DNA of 64,000 nt from Stenotrophomonas rhizophila (GCF_001704155.1 NZ_CP016294.1:167001-231000); one strand, 5' to 3'; positions 8,941-16,775 are shown, counted from the first letter of the stretch. Notes: generated from the sequence alone by a model not told the origin. Program-made: numbers and translations.

Positions 8941-9231
8941 ATGACAATGTATTGGCTGTTCCTGCTGCTTTCGCTGGGGTGTTTCACCTTTGCCATCAAG
9001 ACACCGTCCACCGGCATGATGATGCTGTGGCTGGCCGGTGCACTGGTGTTCCTGCTGGCCTGGATCCGCGGCCGCTACCTGGCCAGCTTTGGCGGCGGCC
9101 AGCGGGGCGCGGCCGGGTCGCACGACATCTACAACGCGATCGACCCTGCCGAGCTGCGCCGGCTGCGCGAGCAGGCCCAGGCCCGGCGCGAGGCCGACCG
9201 CGACCCGAATGACCTTCCCCCGAGCCTATGA
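8941..9231 (+). CDS. Small membrane protein overlapping pdxJ
   Basis: A 96-residue protein with two transmembrane helices (about residues 5-20 and 24-42) and a charged cytoplasmic tail rich in Arg and Glu. Its TGA overlaps the pdxJ ATG (ATGA), so the two are translationally coupled. A Shine-Dalgarno GGGGAGA lies just ahead of 8941; the second ATG at 8947 is an alternative. No functional domain is recognised. Confidence 0.75.
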   Translation: MTMYWLFLLLSLGCFTFAIKTPSTGMMMLWLAGALVFLLAWIRGRYLASFGGGQRGAAGSHDIYNAIDPAELRRLREQAQARREADRDPNDLPPSL

Positions 9232-9971
9232 CCCACCTCAGCGTCAACGTGAACAAGATCGCCGTCCTGCGCAATTCGCGCGGCGGCCAGGATCCTGATG
9301 TACTGCAGGCGGCCAGCGCCTGCCTGGACGCCGGTGCCCACGGCATCACCGTGCACCCGCGCCCGGATCGTCGGCATATCCACGCCGAGGACGTGCTCGC
9401 CCTCTCGGCGCTGACCAACGCGCGCGGCGTGGAATTCAACATCGAAGGCAACCCGTTCGCCCCACCGCGCCCGGGTTACCCGGGCCTGCTTCCGCTGTGC
9501 GCGCAGACCCGCCCCGCCCAGGCCACCCTGGTGCCCGACAGCGACGGCCAGCTCACCTCCGATCACGGCTTCGACTTCAGCCGCGACGCCGACCGCCTGC
9601 GCCCGTTGATCGCCGAACTCAAAAGCTACGGCTGCCGGGTCAGCCTGTTCGTGGACGCCGGCAACCCGGACCTGGCCCAGGCAGCCGACATTGGCGCTGA
9701 CCGCATCGAGCTCTACACCGGCCCCTATGCTGAGGCGCACGCCGCGGGCGACGCCACCCTTATGCTCGCCCTGTTCGCCGACGCCGCCCGCCGCGCCCAG
9801 GCCGCCGGCCTCGGGGTCAACGCCGGCCACGACCTTTCCCAGGAAAACCTCCGGGATTTCCTGCAAACGGTCCCGAACGTCCTCGAAGTCTCGATCGGCC
9901 ACGCCCTGATCAGCGAAGCCCTCTACGCCGGCCTGGACGCAACGGTAAAGGGCTACCTCGCCCTCCTGTGA
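9228..9971 (+). CDS. pdxJ: Pyridoxine 5'-phosphate synthase
   Basis: PdxJ condenses 1-deoxy-D-xylulose 5-phosphate with 3-amino-1-hydroxyacetone 1-phosphate to make pyridoxine 5'-phosphate in the DXP-dependent vitamin B6 pathway. The 247-residue TIM-barrel protein shows the N-terminal [14 protein letters not shown], the phosphate/substrate segment [16 protein letters not shown], the EFNIEG block, the TLVPD segment and the C-terminal NAGHDL and [11 protein letters not shown] blocks. It overlaps the upstream small membrane protein by four bases. Confidence 0.95.
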   Translation: MTHLSVNVNKIAVLRNSRGGQDPDVLQAASACLDAGAHGITVHPRPDRRHIHAEDVLALSALTNARGVEFNIEGNPFAPPRPGYPGLLPLCAQTRPAQATLVPDSDGQLTSDHGFDFSRDADRLRPLIAELKSYGCRVSLFVDAGNPDLAQAADIGADRIELYTGPYAEAHAAGDATLMLALFADAARRAQAAGLGVNAGHDLSQENLRDFLQTVPNVLEVSIGHALISEALYAGLDATVKGYLALL

Positions 9972-10186
9972 TGGATCCCGCGCAAAGGTAGATTCGGGCC
10001 CCGACCGGATGCTCTTCGCTGGGACCCAAGTGCGCTGAAGAATCCCCTGTGGATAACCCTGGGGAACAAACCCCAACCATTCAGCCCAAACCCAACAGGG
10101 GCGCGGATGGTGCTTCCCTACGACCCTGTGGTTAGTAATACTGCTAACCCATGCGTACCCCTCCGCACTCCGCCACGCTCCACCTC

Positions 10187-10207
10187 ACGTCTCAGCCCCT
10201 GAGACGT
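10187..10207 (+). other. Hairpin upstream of the radical SAM gene
   Basis: A perfect 9-bp stem (10187-10195 with 10199-10207) with a three-base loop lies 20 bases before the radical SAM start. It could be the end of the pdxJ transcript or a leader element; there is no T-tract. The rest of the 256-base gap (9972-10227) shows only a weaker 6-bp palindrome around 10130-10149. Confidence 0.35.
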
Positions 10208-10227
10208 CTCGCCGGTAGCCTCTGAAG

Positions 10228-11319
10228 ATGGGTATCGCAATCAAAGGCCGTGGTTCCACCACGCACCTCGCCGGCCGTTTCGAAGTCACGGTCAGCGAAG
10301 CCATGGACGATGGCTGGGAACCCGAAACCAGCGAAGAATTCGCCACCCCGCGCCTGCGCACCGAAGTGCGCGCCGAAACCGCGCGGAGCATCATCAGCCG
10401 CAACAAATCCCCCGATGTAGGTTTCAGCCAATCGGTGAATCCCTACCGCGGCTGCGAGCACGGCTGCTCGTACTGCTTCGCGCGCCCCTCGCACGCCTTC
10501 CTCAATCTGTCTCCCGGCCTGGATTTCGAGACCAAGCTGTTTGCCAAGACCAATGCGCCGCAGCTGCTGCGCAAGGAACTCTCGCGGCCCGCCTACACCC
10601 CGCAGCCGATCGCCCTGGGCATCAACACCGACGCCTACCAGCCGATAGAACGCAAGCTCAAACTCACCCGCCAGCTGATCGAAGTGATGCTGGAAACCCA
10701 GCACCCGTTCTCGCTCATCACCAAGAACGCCCTCGTCGAGCGCGACATCGACCTGCTCGCCCCACTGGCGGAAAAGAACCTGGTCAGCGTGCATTTCTCG
10801 GTGACCTCGCTGGACCCGCACCTGTCGGCCCGCCTTGAGCCGCGCGCATCGGCCCCGCACGCGCGCCTGCGTGCCATGCGCCGCCTGCACGACGCCGGCA
10901 TCCCCGTGGGCGTGATGGTGGCCCCGGTGATTCCCTGGATCAACGATTCCGAGCTGGAAGCGGTGCTCGAAGCATCACGCGACGCCGGCGCCAGCACCGC
11001 CGGCTACGTGCTGCTGCGCCTGCCACTCGAAGTGGCCCCGCTGTTCCGCGACTGGCTCGATACGCATCACCCGGACCGCGCCGCGCACGTGATGAGCACC
11101 ATCAACCAGCTGCGTGGCGGCAAGGACTACAACAGCGAGTTCGGCACCCGCATGCGCGGCGAAGGTGTCTACGCCGACCTGCTCTCCAGCCGCTTCAAGC
11201 TCGCCCGCAAGCGCCTGGGCTTCGACGCGCAGAACAGCCATTGGCCGAAGCTGGACTGCACGAAGTTTGTTCGGCCGCTGCCGCCGAGGGAAGAGTCGCC
11301 GCAGGGGTCCTTGTTCTGA
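10228..11319 (+). CDS. PA0069-like radical SAM protein (SplB-related)
   Basis: A 363-residue radical SAM protein. The iron-sulfur signature CEHGCSYC (CxxxCxxC) lies near residue 77 inside the block NPYRGCEHGCSYCFARPSH; downstream are the barrel segments LGINTDAYQPIE, SLITKN, VHFSVTSLDP, and RLEPRA. This architecture matches the conserved PA0069/SplB-like family related to spore photoproduct lyase, whose members are implicated in DNA repair or nucleotide chemistry but are not well characterised. The C-terminus (PREESPQGSLF) is echoed 1.2 kb downstream by a second, diverged copy (12461-12526), showing that an insertion split the original 3' context. Confidence 0.88.
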   Translation: MGIAIKGRGSTTHLAGRFEVTVSEAMDDGWEPETSEEFATPRLRTEVRAETARSIISRNKSPDVGFSQSVNPYRGCEHGCSYCFARPSHAFLNLSPGLDFETKLFAKTNAPQLLRKELSRPAYTPQPIALGINTDAYQPIERKLKLTRQLIEVMLETQHPFSLITKNALVERDIDLLAPLAEKNLVSVHFSVTSLDPHLSARLEPRASAPHARLRAMRRLHDAGIPVGVMVAPVIPWINDSELEAVLEASRDAGASTAGYVLLRLPLEVAPLFRDWLDTHHPDRAAHVMSTINQLRGGKDYNSEFGTRMRGEGVYADLLSSRFKLARKRLGFDAQNSHWPKLDCTKFVRPLPPREESPQGSLF

Positions 11320-11405
11320 ATCCCAATATCTACGACGAAGCCGCTAAGAGAACGGAAGCGGCCAAGACCAACGCTGGAGGTGAGGGCTGTGGCTGCACAA
11401 ACTAA
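11316..11405 (+). pseudogene. Tail of a lost toxin-like ORF (candidate RHS/CDI C-terminus)
   Basis: Starting at the radical SAM stop, another frame reads a protein-like tail with NPNIYDEAAKRTEAA and an ending GCGCTN before TAA at 11403. It has no start codon of its own and its 5' part is missing. Its stop overlaps the beginning of the lipoprotein gene at 11389 by 17 bases, the usual geometry of a polymorphic toxin C-terminus and its immunity gene. The assignment as a toxin tail is inference; what is seen is a short open, protein-like segment ending inside the next gene. Confidence 0.4.
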
Positions 11406-11907
11406 ACCTGTTCTCTATCTTGCTGCAGTTCTTTTATTGGCAGGTTGCAATAGCACGTCAGTAAATTTGAGAACAGGGGAAATTCCTAATGCGACCAACT
11501 GCCGTCCAACCTCTGCAATCGCCGATGAAATAGCTGGATCACAGATGGCATGCCATCAAGGAGTTGCGGGAGATGGAGTTCAAGTGCTTATTTCGAACGC
11601 AAATAGGCGCGTGTCCGTGCGCAGTGACACGGCTGAAAGAGAGATGACATCGATCTTTATTCGGCCGGCTAGCGCAATAGGCGAGGCAGGCCCTGTCAGG
11701 TTCGATGCGTTCTATTCGCAGGGCTTGTTTGACCTGAGGGGAAAAACTGGCTGCGTAGGCGTGTTGGAAGATGGAACAGCGGAGATCAAGAAGTCGGCAA
11801 ATACAACTACCCTGCACTACAAACTCCAGTTTCGGCTTGTGAGTCCGCTTGGTTGGCCGGAGGACTGCAAAGAACCCCATCGCATAGCTGGAGCTGTTGA
11901 GCTGTAG
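11389..11907 (+). CDS. Small lipoprotein, candidate orphan immunity protein
   Basis: A 172-residue product with a lipoprotein signal (hydrophobic run ending LLLAGC, Cys about residue 19) and a mature part with six further Cys spread through it, so it should sit in the envelope and could be disulfide-bonded. The GTG at 11389 is preferred because GGAGG lies 8 bases upstream; a GTG at 11380 overlaps that site. The DNA is visibly more AT-rich than its neighbours and uses codons such as AGA, ATA and TTA rarely seen around it, a sign of transfer. It overlaps the candidate toxin tail and precedes an RHS core remnant, so an immunity role is plausible (inference); no family is recognised. Confidence 0.65.
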   Translation: MAAQTKPVLYLAAVLLLAGCNSTSVNLRTGEIPNATNCRPTSAIADEIAGSQMACHQGVAGDGVQVLISNANRRVSVRSDTAEREMTSIFIRPASAIGEAGPVRFDAFYSQGLFDLRGKTGCVGVLEDGTAEIKKSANTTTLHYKLQFRLVSPLGWPEDCKEPHRIAGAVEL

Positions 11908-12068
11908 AACCCGCGGGCAAACACCGGCACCGCTTGGCACCAACGCAGGGCAATTTGATGGCACCTTCCCGGCTCTGGTACAACGGATTCGGGCACTACG
12001 ACGCCAGTGTCGGCAGGTACATTCAGAGCGACCCAATTGGGCTGAGTGGAGAAGGATCGAGCTGGTAA
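11905..12068 (+). pseudogene. RHS repeat-associated core domain remnant
   Basis: The stretch encoded from 11973 reads LWYNGFGHYDASVGRYIQSD and then PIGL, the nearly invariant end of the RHS core domain that precedes the variable toxin tip. Just upstream the protein-like sequence FDGT sits in another frame, so one indel near 11965 interrupts the core. The frame ends at TAA 12066 only eight residues after PIGL, meaning the toxin tip is missing. This is a fragment of a several-kb RHS gene; nothing else of it remains here. Confidence 0.8.
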
Positions 12069-12100
12069 GGTTCCAAGCGGACTTTCTTTGAGAAATGTAA

Positions 12101-12358
12101 ATGAAGATGAGTGGTCAGGCCCAAAGATGGACACTTCTTGGAGCGCGCACGATCTCCTTGGTCGCTTTCTTCTATGCGCAGTTCAAGGCGGTCAGCACAT
12201 ACAAGCAACTACGCGAGTGCGTGGAACAAGTAGCGCAGCCGGTGGTAATCGAGCTCTGCCAGACTTATCCGGTTTCGATTGAGGGCTACATCTATCTCAT
12301 CATTGCATCTGTTCTTGTCCTCTTCATTGCTTCTCACTCTCTTGACAAGAAAATCTGA
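12101..12358 (+). CDS. Small membrane protein after the RHS remnant, candidate immunity protein
   Basis: An 85-residue product with two hydrophobic segments (about residues 14-28 and 60-78) separated by a polar loop with two Cys. It follows the RHS core end by 32 bases, the position where a cognate immunity gene is expected, and is AT-richer than the surrounding chromosome. An internal ATG at 12107 is an alternative start; the Shine-Dalgarno is weak. No family is recognised and the immunity role is inference. Confidence 0.5.
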   Translation: MKMSGQAQRWTLLGARTISLVAFFYAQFKAVSTYKQLRECVEQVAQPVVIELCQTYPVSIEGYIYLIIASVLVLFIASHSLDKKI

Positions 12359-12460
12359 AGTTCGCCTCCTGACCCCAGGTGAATCGTGTAGCCATCTGGA
12401 TGGTGAGTCCTCTGCCCTGTAACCTCCACCAAGACAGTGAGCCGGCCCGCTTTCCGGCAG

Positions 12461-12526
12461 AGGTGTCAGCTCCGTCGCCCGTCGCGGCCGCCGCGTGAGG
12501 ATTCGCCGCAGGGGCAGTTGTTCTGA
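12461..12526 (+). pseudogene. Second, diverged copy of the radical SAM gene 3' end
   Basis: Read in the frame that ends at TGA 12524, this segment encodes a C-terminus of the form RPPREDSPQGQLF, matching PPREESPQGSLF at the end of the intact radical SAM gene. The last 30 bases are 25/30 identical to 11290-11319. A Cys 20 residues from the end is also at the same position as in the intact protein. No start or catalytic part is present. It marks the far side of the DNA inserted after the radical SAM gene. Confidence 0.75.
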
Positions 12527-12563
12527 AGCGTCACACGCCGATACCATTCCGCAGGAGCTGCTC

Positions 12564-13033
12564 ATGGAAGGCAAGAGGACAATCGCACCACCGCTCTCCC
12601 CGAAAGAAAGAACACGCCTCTGGGTCGGTTTCCTCCTCTCATGGATCGCGTTGCCTGGGTGCTGGACACCGGCACCGACCTGGTCACGTTTTCAACGGAG
12701 CGCGTGATGGACATTGAGAGCTACCTCGCACTCATGCACTTTCACCCCAAGTGGAAAGAGTACGGGCTGGTACCGGCGGACCAGCTGCAACTGCTGATGG
12801 AGAGCTACGAACCTGGCATGGAGGATGCTTCAGAACACGACCGCAATGGCGTCTTCCATTGGTGGCTGAAGCAATCTCCGTCGAAAGACGTTCTGCTGAA
12901 GCTGGTCGAGCTTTCCTACCTGGACGCTGACCAGCTGATGGCCGACGACGTCAGACGACACATCACCAAGAGTGAGCGCTTTGACAGAGAAGTTGCGCAA
13001 GCCATCGCCCACGGCGCCATCAGAGAGCGTTGA
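12564..13033 (+). pseudogene. Hypothetical protein gene with an apparent frameshift
   Basis: The ATG at 12564 has a good Shine-Dalgarno (AGGAG, 6 bases upstream) and encodes MEGKRTIAPPLSPKERTRLW; this frame then becomes atypical and stops by 12707. From about 12635 a different frame (12641-13033) carries the rest, with blocks DIESYLALMHFHPKWKEYGL and HDRNGVFHWWLKQ and an acidic, Trp-containing C-terminus. A single missing base near 12630-12640 would join them into one protein of about 155 residues. It could alternatively be translated only from 12641 or 12707. The family is not recognised. Its 3' end overlaps the convergent minus-strand remnant by 14 bases. Confidence 0.55.
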
Positions 13034-13382
13034 GCTGGGTGCTGCGCGCCCGGGAAAGCAGGATGTCCGTACGCGCCCGCAGCCGCTCCGGATGCTGGGC
13101 ATAGAGATCAGGTGCCCATGTGAAGGCAACCACCATCGCAGCCTCTTCGTCCGACAGCGCATCCAATGGCTTGGTGAACAAGCGCTGCGAAAGGGAGTTC
13201 AACCCCTGCCCCTTTCCGTTGTAGGCAAGGCTCGCATAGAGTCCCAACACCTCGTCCTGTGACAGGTGCAGGGAGACAAACAGCATATCGCCCTGGCGCC
13301 CGCCCGCGCATGCAGGAAGTGAAGACGCAGGTCTCGCCGATTTCACCTGCCTTCGCGCAGCCTCTGGGTGCCAGCTGCACAC
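13020..13382 (-). pseudogene. Remnant of a GT51 peptidoglycan transglycosylase-like gene
   Basis: The product (at most 120 residues; more likely translated part from 13286) has segments LHLSQDEVLGLYASLAYNG, SQRLFTKPLDALSDEEAAMV and YAQHPERLRARTDILLSR. These match the distal half of glycosyltransferase 51 domains of class A penicillin-binding proteins or monofunctional transglycosylases (equivalents of the YFGKP, LxEAA and NPERAxxRRxxVL segments). The catalytic Glu region that should precede it is absent: upstream DNA is occupied by the start of the plus-strand gene at 13410. It is therefore probably a truncated relic, though a short divergent member cannot be excluded. Confidence 0.5.
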
Positions 13383-13409
13383 GCAGCATCCAGACGGAGC
13401 GAAGTACCG

Positions 13410-14465
13410 ATGAACACCCGAGTTGATTACCCTGATCGAGGCGCCCTCGGGCCCGACATCGCCGTTGTGACTGAAACATCCGTCATCGAACCCGCGCCCG
13501 AAAGCGCGGTGTCATGGGGCGCGATCCTGGCCGGTGCCGTCGCCGCCGCAGCACTGTCGCTGGTCCTGCTTATCCTCGGCGTGGGGCTGGGCCTGTCCTC
13601 GGTATCGCCGTGGGCATTTGATGGCGTCTCGAAGGAAACCTTCGGCTGGGGCAGCATCGTCTGGCTGACCTTTACCGCACTCGCAGCCTCCGGCTTGGGC
13701 GGCTATCTGGCCGGCCGTCTGCGCACCAAGTGGACCCGCCTGCACGGCGATGAAACCTACTTCCGCGACACCGCCCACGGCTTCGTCTCCTGGGCCGTCG
13801 CCACGCTCCTCACCGCCGGCCTGCTGACCTCGGCCATTGGCGGCGTGCTTGGCACCGGCGTCAAAGCTGTCGGCGCAACTGCAGGTGCTGCAGCATCCAC
13901 CGCCGGTGCTGCCGCCGCGGGTGCCGGCACCGCCGTCGCGGGGTCGGACCAGGGCGACCTGAACTACTGGGTGGACTCGCTGTTCCGCAGTGGCAGCATG
14001 CCCGCACCCATGCCCGGCCAGACGCCGGCTGATCCGGCCGCACCGGTCGATCCGTCGGCGATGGTTCCCGCGGTGGGTCCTGCAAACGCTGCACCGCCGC
14101 GCCCGCTGCCGCCGCAGGGCCCGCGACCGGGCGGCGACCGCCGTGAAGTGCGCGCCGAGGTGAACCGCATCATCGTCACCAGCCTGCAGTCCGAAGGCCT
14201 CAACCCGGCAGACAAGCAGTACCTGGCGCAGGTGATTGCCCGCGAGACCGGCATGAGCCAGGCCGAGGCCGAGGCCCGGGTTACCGAAACCCAGACCCGC
14301 ATGCGTGCTGCACTGGAAGAAGCCAAGAACACCGCCAAGCAGGTGGCCGACGATGCGCGCAAGGCTACCGCCTACGCGGCACTGTGGCTGTTCATCACCC
14401 TGTTGATCGGCGCCTTCTTCGCCAGCCTCAGTGCCACCTGGGGCGGCCGTCGCCGCGACCTGTAA
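13410..14465 (+). CDS. Multi-spanning membrane protein with Ala/Pro-rich loop
   Basis: A 351-residue protein with hydrophobic segments around residues 35-60, 75-100, 125-150 and 322-342. The N-terminal part (SWGAILAGAVAAAALSL, then a GLGGYLAGRL block) resembles membrane proteins annotated as PhnA-like or YrzE-like in related bacteria, whose function is unknown. Between helices lies an Ala/Gly-rich stretch, then a Pro-rich loop (residues 200-245) and a charged amphipathic helix. The ATG at 13410 is the first start that leaves out low-quality upstream sequence. It is followed after 27 bases by a conserved-looking 23-residue membrane peptide. Confidence 0.75.
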   Translation: MNTRVDYPDRGALGPDIAVVTETSVIEPAPESAVSWGAILAGAVAAAALSLVLLILGVGLGLSSVSPWAFDGVSKETFGWGSIVWLTFTALAASGLGGYLAGRLRTKWTRLHGDETYFRDTAHGFVSWAVATLLTAGLLTSAIGGVLGTGVKAVGATAGAAASTAGAAAAGAGTAVAGSDQGDLNYWVDSLFRSGSMPAPMPGQTPADPAAPVDPSAMVPAVGPANAAPPRPLPPQGPRPGGDRREVRAEVNRIIVTSLQSEGLNPADKQYLAQVIARETGMSQAEAEARVTETQTRMRAALEEAKNTAKQVADDARKATAYAALWLFITLLIGAFFASLSATWGGRRRDL

Positions 14466-14492
14466 CTTTTCAATCGAACAAGGAGACTTCCC

Positions 14493-14564
14493 ATGAAGAC
14501 CCTGCTGCTCTGGGCACTCGGCGTACCGATCCCGCTGTTGATCCTCTACGCGATTTTCTTCTGA
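14493..14564 (+). CDS. 23-residue single-helix membrane peptide
   Basis: A very short gene with a strong Shine-Dalgarno (AGGAGA, 6 bases before the ATG). The product starts MKTLLLWALGVPIPLLILYA and ends IFF: one hydrophobic helix with a Pro-x-Pro kink and no charged residue after Lys2. Similar miniature membrane peptides are common in Xanthomonadaceae and pseudomonads, but no function is known to me. It lies directly behind the 351-residue membrane protein and before a hairpin, so the two are probably co-transcribed. Confidence 0.65.
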   Translation: MKTLLLWALGVPIPLLILYAIFF

Positions 14565-14583
14565 GCATCGCAACCCTGTAGAC

Positions 14584-14612
14584 CATCAGGCCGCCCATTG
14601 GGCGGCCTGATG
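14584..14612 (+). terminator. Strong hairpin, probable terminator
   Basis: A perfect 13-bp stem (14584-14596 with 14600-14612) with a three-base loop, 19 bases after the stop of the 23-residue peptide gene. No T-tract follows, so termination efficiency is uncertain. Confidence 0.6.
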
Positions 14613-14669
14613 CGTTGCACAGTAAACTTGCTTTGGAAGTAGAGCCCTACAGCGCAAATGGAATGCCTC

Positions 14670-15163
14670 ATGACCAATACCCAGGGGAAGCCGCATCAGC
14701 GCGGCGCAACCATCAAGATCCTCACCCCCCCCTGCTTGTTGGCGCCTTGTTCGCTCCGGTAGCGCAGGCGTTCGACGCATCGCAATGGCAGGCCGTAGCA
14801 CCCGCGATCCAGGCAGCTATTGAATGCCGCGCAAAGCCCAATACCACTGCTATGGCCTGGAAGGCGCTGCCCCGCGACGAAGCCGGCGCCATTGAGGCAA
14901 TCAAGCCACCTGTGCCATTCACGGTGTTCGGTCTACCGGTGCAGGAAGTGTCCATCTTCATCGACGCGGACGGCCAACTGGGTGAGAGTTACACAGCAAC
15001 CCTTGGTGCCAACGCAGCGGCGGTGCGCAAAGCTGCAAAACTCAGCACGGCGGGTGGGCGCACGACTACGATGGGCGAGCTCATGCTGGGCGAGGGCGTA
15101 GCGCCGCAGCTGACCTGCACGGTTGCGGGCACGTACGATGAAAGCGAGTATCAGGAAAACTGA
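14670..15163 (+). pseudogene. Exported hypothetical protein, frame broken at a C8 tract
   Basis: The ATG at 14670 opens MTNTQGKPHQRGATIKILTP, a typical start of a signal peptide, but at the run of eight C bases (14725-14732) the frame changes. The next frame continues LLVGALFAPVAQAFDASQW, i.e. the hydrophobic core and cleavage site of the same signal peptide, and then a ~125-residue mature part ending at 15163. A tract of six or nine C bases would restore one protein of about 164 residues resembling small exported TonB-like or hypothetical proteins (a FIDADGQLGESYTA block). Either slippage-based phase variation, a true mutation or a sequencing error explains it. Confidence 0.6.
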
Positions 15164-15181
15164 TCGATCTGCCGGGCTCAA

Positions 15182-16189
15182 CTACTCGCCATCCCGCCCG
15201 GCAAGCTTCATGACCCAGCCAGGCACCGTGGGCTCGCCCGCGTAGAAGGACTTCGGTACCTTCTCGGCCATCGCCCAGCGCTGGATCCAGCTCATGCCGC
15301 TGCCGCCGTTGTAGCCGTCGGCGTGCTGGTAGGCAGGATCCTGCAGCGCAGCTTCCAGCGAGATGAAGCGGTAGCCGCGCCGACGGGTGGCGGCTATCAG
15401 CTCGCCCACGGAATCGGCATTGAGCGCATTGGCATGCATCAGCCAGACCTGTGCCGGCAGCCGGCCGAGTAGTTCCTGCGAGCGCTGTTCGTAGTAGTCG
15501 AGCTTGTTGAGCATGTACGGCACGTAGCCACGGCGCAGCTGCTGCATCAGCGCATCCCGCTTGGCCGGATCGCTTTCGGTGTCGCGCACGTGGTCGTACG
15601 CAAAGGCCCAGATCCATTCGCTGTTGTCGATCGTGACCGGGGCGATCTCATAGCCGTGCCGCTTCAGGAACGCGCCAAGCTCCGCGCGCACCTCCGGCGA
15701 TTGCCCGGCATGCAGGTAGGGATGCCGGAACCAGCGCGGCGTCTGCCCGGTTTCGGCCAGCAGCGGGCGCAGGGTGGCTTCACCGCGCAGGATGTCCTGC
15801 TCGTAAGCTTCCAGCGGCATCGCATGCAGGTCGACATGCCCGAAGGTGTGGTTGCCCAGCTCGAACCCGGCATCACGCCAGTCGCGAAGCATCTGCACGC
15901 GCGTGGGTTGCACCTGGCCGCCGACCTCAAGCTTGGCCTCGTTGACGAAGCCCACCACCGGGACGCTGGCGTGCTTCAGCGCGGCAAGCAACCTGGCGTG
16001 TTGGGCGGCGAGCTCCGGCTCGGTACGTTCGCCCAGCCGCTGCCAGGGAAGATCGTCGATGGTCAGCGCGATGCGCCGATCCGGCTCGGCCGCATGGGCC
16101 ATACCCGAAATGCACGCGAGTGCCAGAACGACACACCAAGCCCATCCACTTCGCACCCGCAGCTCCCTTCTTGATAGCTGGGCCAGCAT
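15182..16189 (-). CDS. Exported polysaccharide deacetylase (NodB homology domain)
   Basis: A 335-residue carbohydrate esterase 4-type protein with a signal peptide (cleavage near GMAHA/AE). NodB motifs are visible: TIDDLP (catalytic Asp pair) near residue 42, the metal-binding HxxxH in GNHTFGH near residue 114, and RHPYLHAG near residue 153, with a late VWLMHANALN segment carrying the last His. Such enzymes remove N- or O-acetyl groups from chitin, peptidoglycan or other glycans in the periplasm or outside; the substrate is not predictable here. The start at 16189 is preferred over 16213 because GGAGA lies 7 bases ahead of it. Confidence 0.88.
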   Translation of the reverse strand: MLAQLSRRELRVRSGWAWCVVLALACISGMAHAAEPDRRIALTIDDLPWQRLGERTEPELAAQHARLLAALKHASVPVVGFVNEAKLEVGGQVQPTRVQMLRDWRDAGFELGNHTFGHVDLHAMPLEAYEQDILRGEATLRPLLAETGQTPRWFRHPYLHAGQSPEVRAELGAFLKRHGYEIAPVTIDNSEWIWAFAYDHVRDTESDPAKRDALMQQLRRGYVPYMLNKLDYYEQRSQELLGRLPAQVWLMHANALNADSVGELIAATRRRGYRFISLEAALQDPAYQHADGYNGGSGMSWIQRWAMAEKVPKSFYAGEPTVPGWVMKLAGRDGE

Positions 16190-16288
16190 AGCGCCGTCTC
16201 CGGTCACCCTCAAACGCTGGGCCCAGGCATGCCACTATCTGTCGTGCCCTCGCCGGGGGTATGGTTGCGAGAACTTCCGGAGGTACCC

Positions 16289-16693
16289 ATGAAGTCTCCC
16301 GGCAAACCAGCCTCCCAGACGCACCATTTGGAATCGGGGACGCCGTCGGCGTTGTTCGTCGCATTGCGCAATCTGCTGCTGGCCCACAAGCAGGCGCTGG
16401 CGGTCGTGCACGATACCGACACCCACTTCTACGCCAACTGCAAAGACGATGACAGCAAGGGCAAGGCGCAGTTCTTCGGGGCGGTGAAAGTCTCTGCCAG
16501 AAAGCACGCCTTCCACTTCATGCCGGTCTACGACTTTCCCGAGCTGCTGCAGAGCCTCAGTCCTGGCCTGAAGAAGCGCATGCAGGGGAAATCATGCTTC
16601 AACTTCGACGTCATCGATCCCACCCTGCTGCAGGAGCTCCAGCAGCTGATCGAACAGGGCGTCTCCCGTTACAAGGCAGCTGGCAAACTCTGA
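16289..16693 (+). CDS. Conserved hypothetical protein (about 134 residues)
   Basis: A soluble 134-residue product with a strong Shine-Dalgarno (CCGGAGG, 5 bases before the ATG). Conserved-looking blocks are HDTDTHFYAN, AQFFGAVKVSARKHAFHFMP and LKKRMQGKSCFNF, followed by a helix. The pattern is reminiscent of small YdhG/DUF1801-type folds, but the match is from memory and weak. Divergent from the deacetylase gene. Confidence 0.7.
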   Translation: MKSPGKPASQTHHLESGTPSALFVALRNLLLAHKQALAVVHDTDTHFYANCKDDDSKGKAQFFGAVKVSARKHAFHFMPVYDFPELLQSLSPGLKKRMQGKSCFNFDVIDPTLLQELQQLIEQGVSRYKAAGKL

Positions 16694-16775
16694 AGCAACG
16701 GTCAGACCAGCAGGACTTCGCAGGCCACCCTCCCCGTCGCAGTTTCTGAGAGCCGGAACGGTAAAGCTCTCGCCC

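Noticed and set aside
12600..12660. Programmed -1 frameshift in the 12564-13033 gene
   Set aside because: No slippery heptamer or downstream pseudoknot was found; a simple indel is the simpler explanation.
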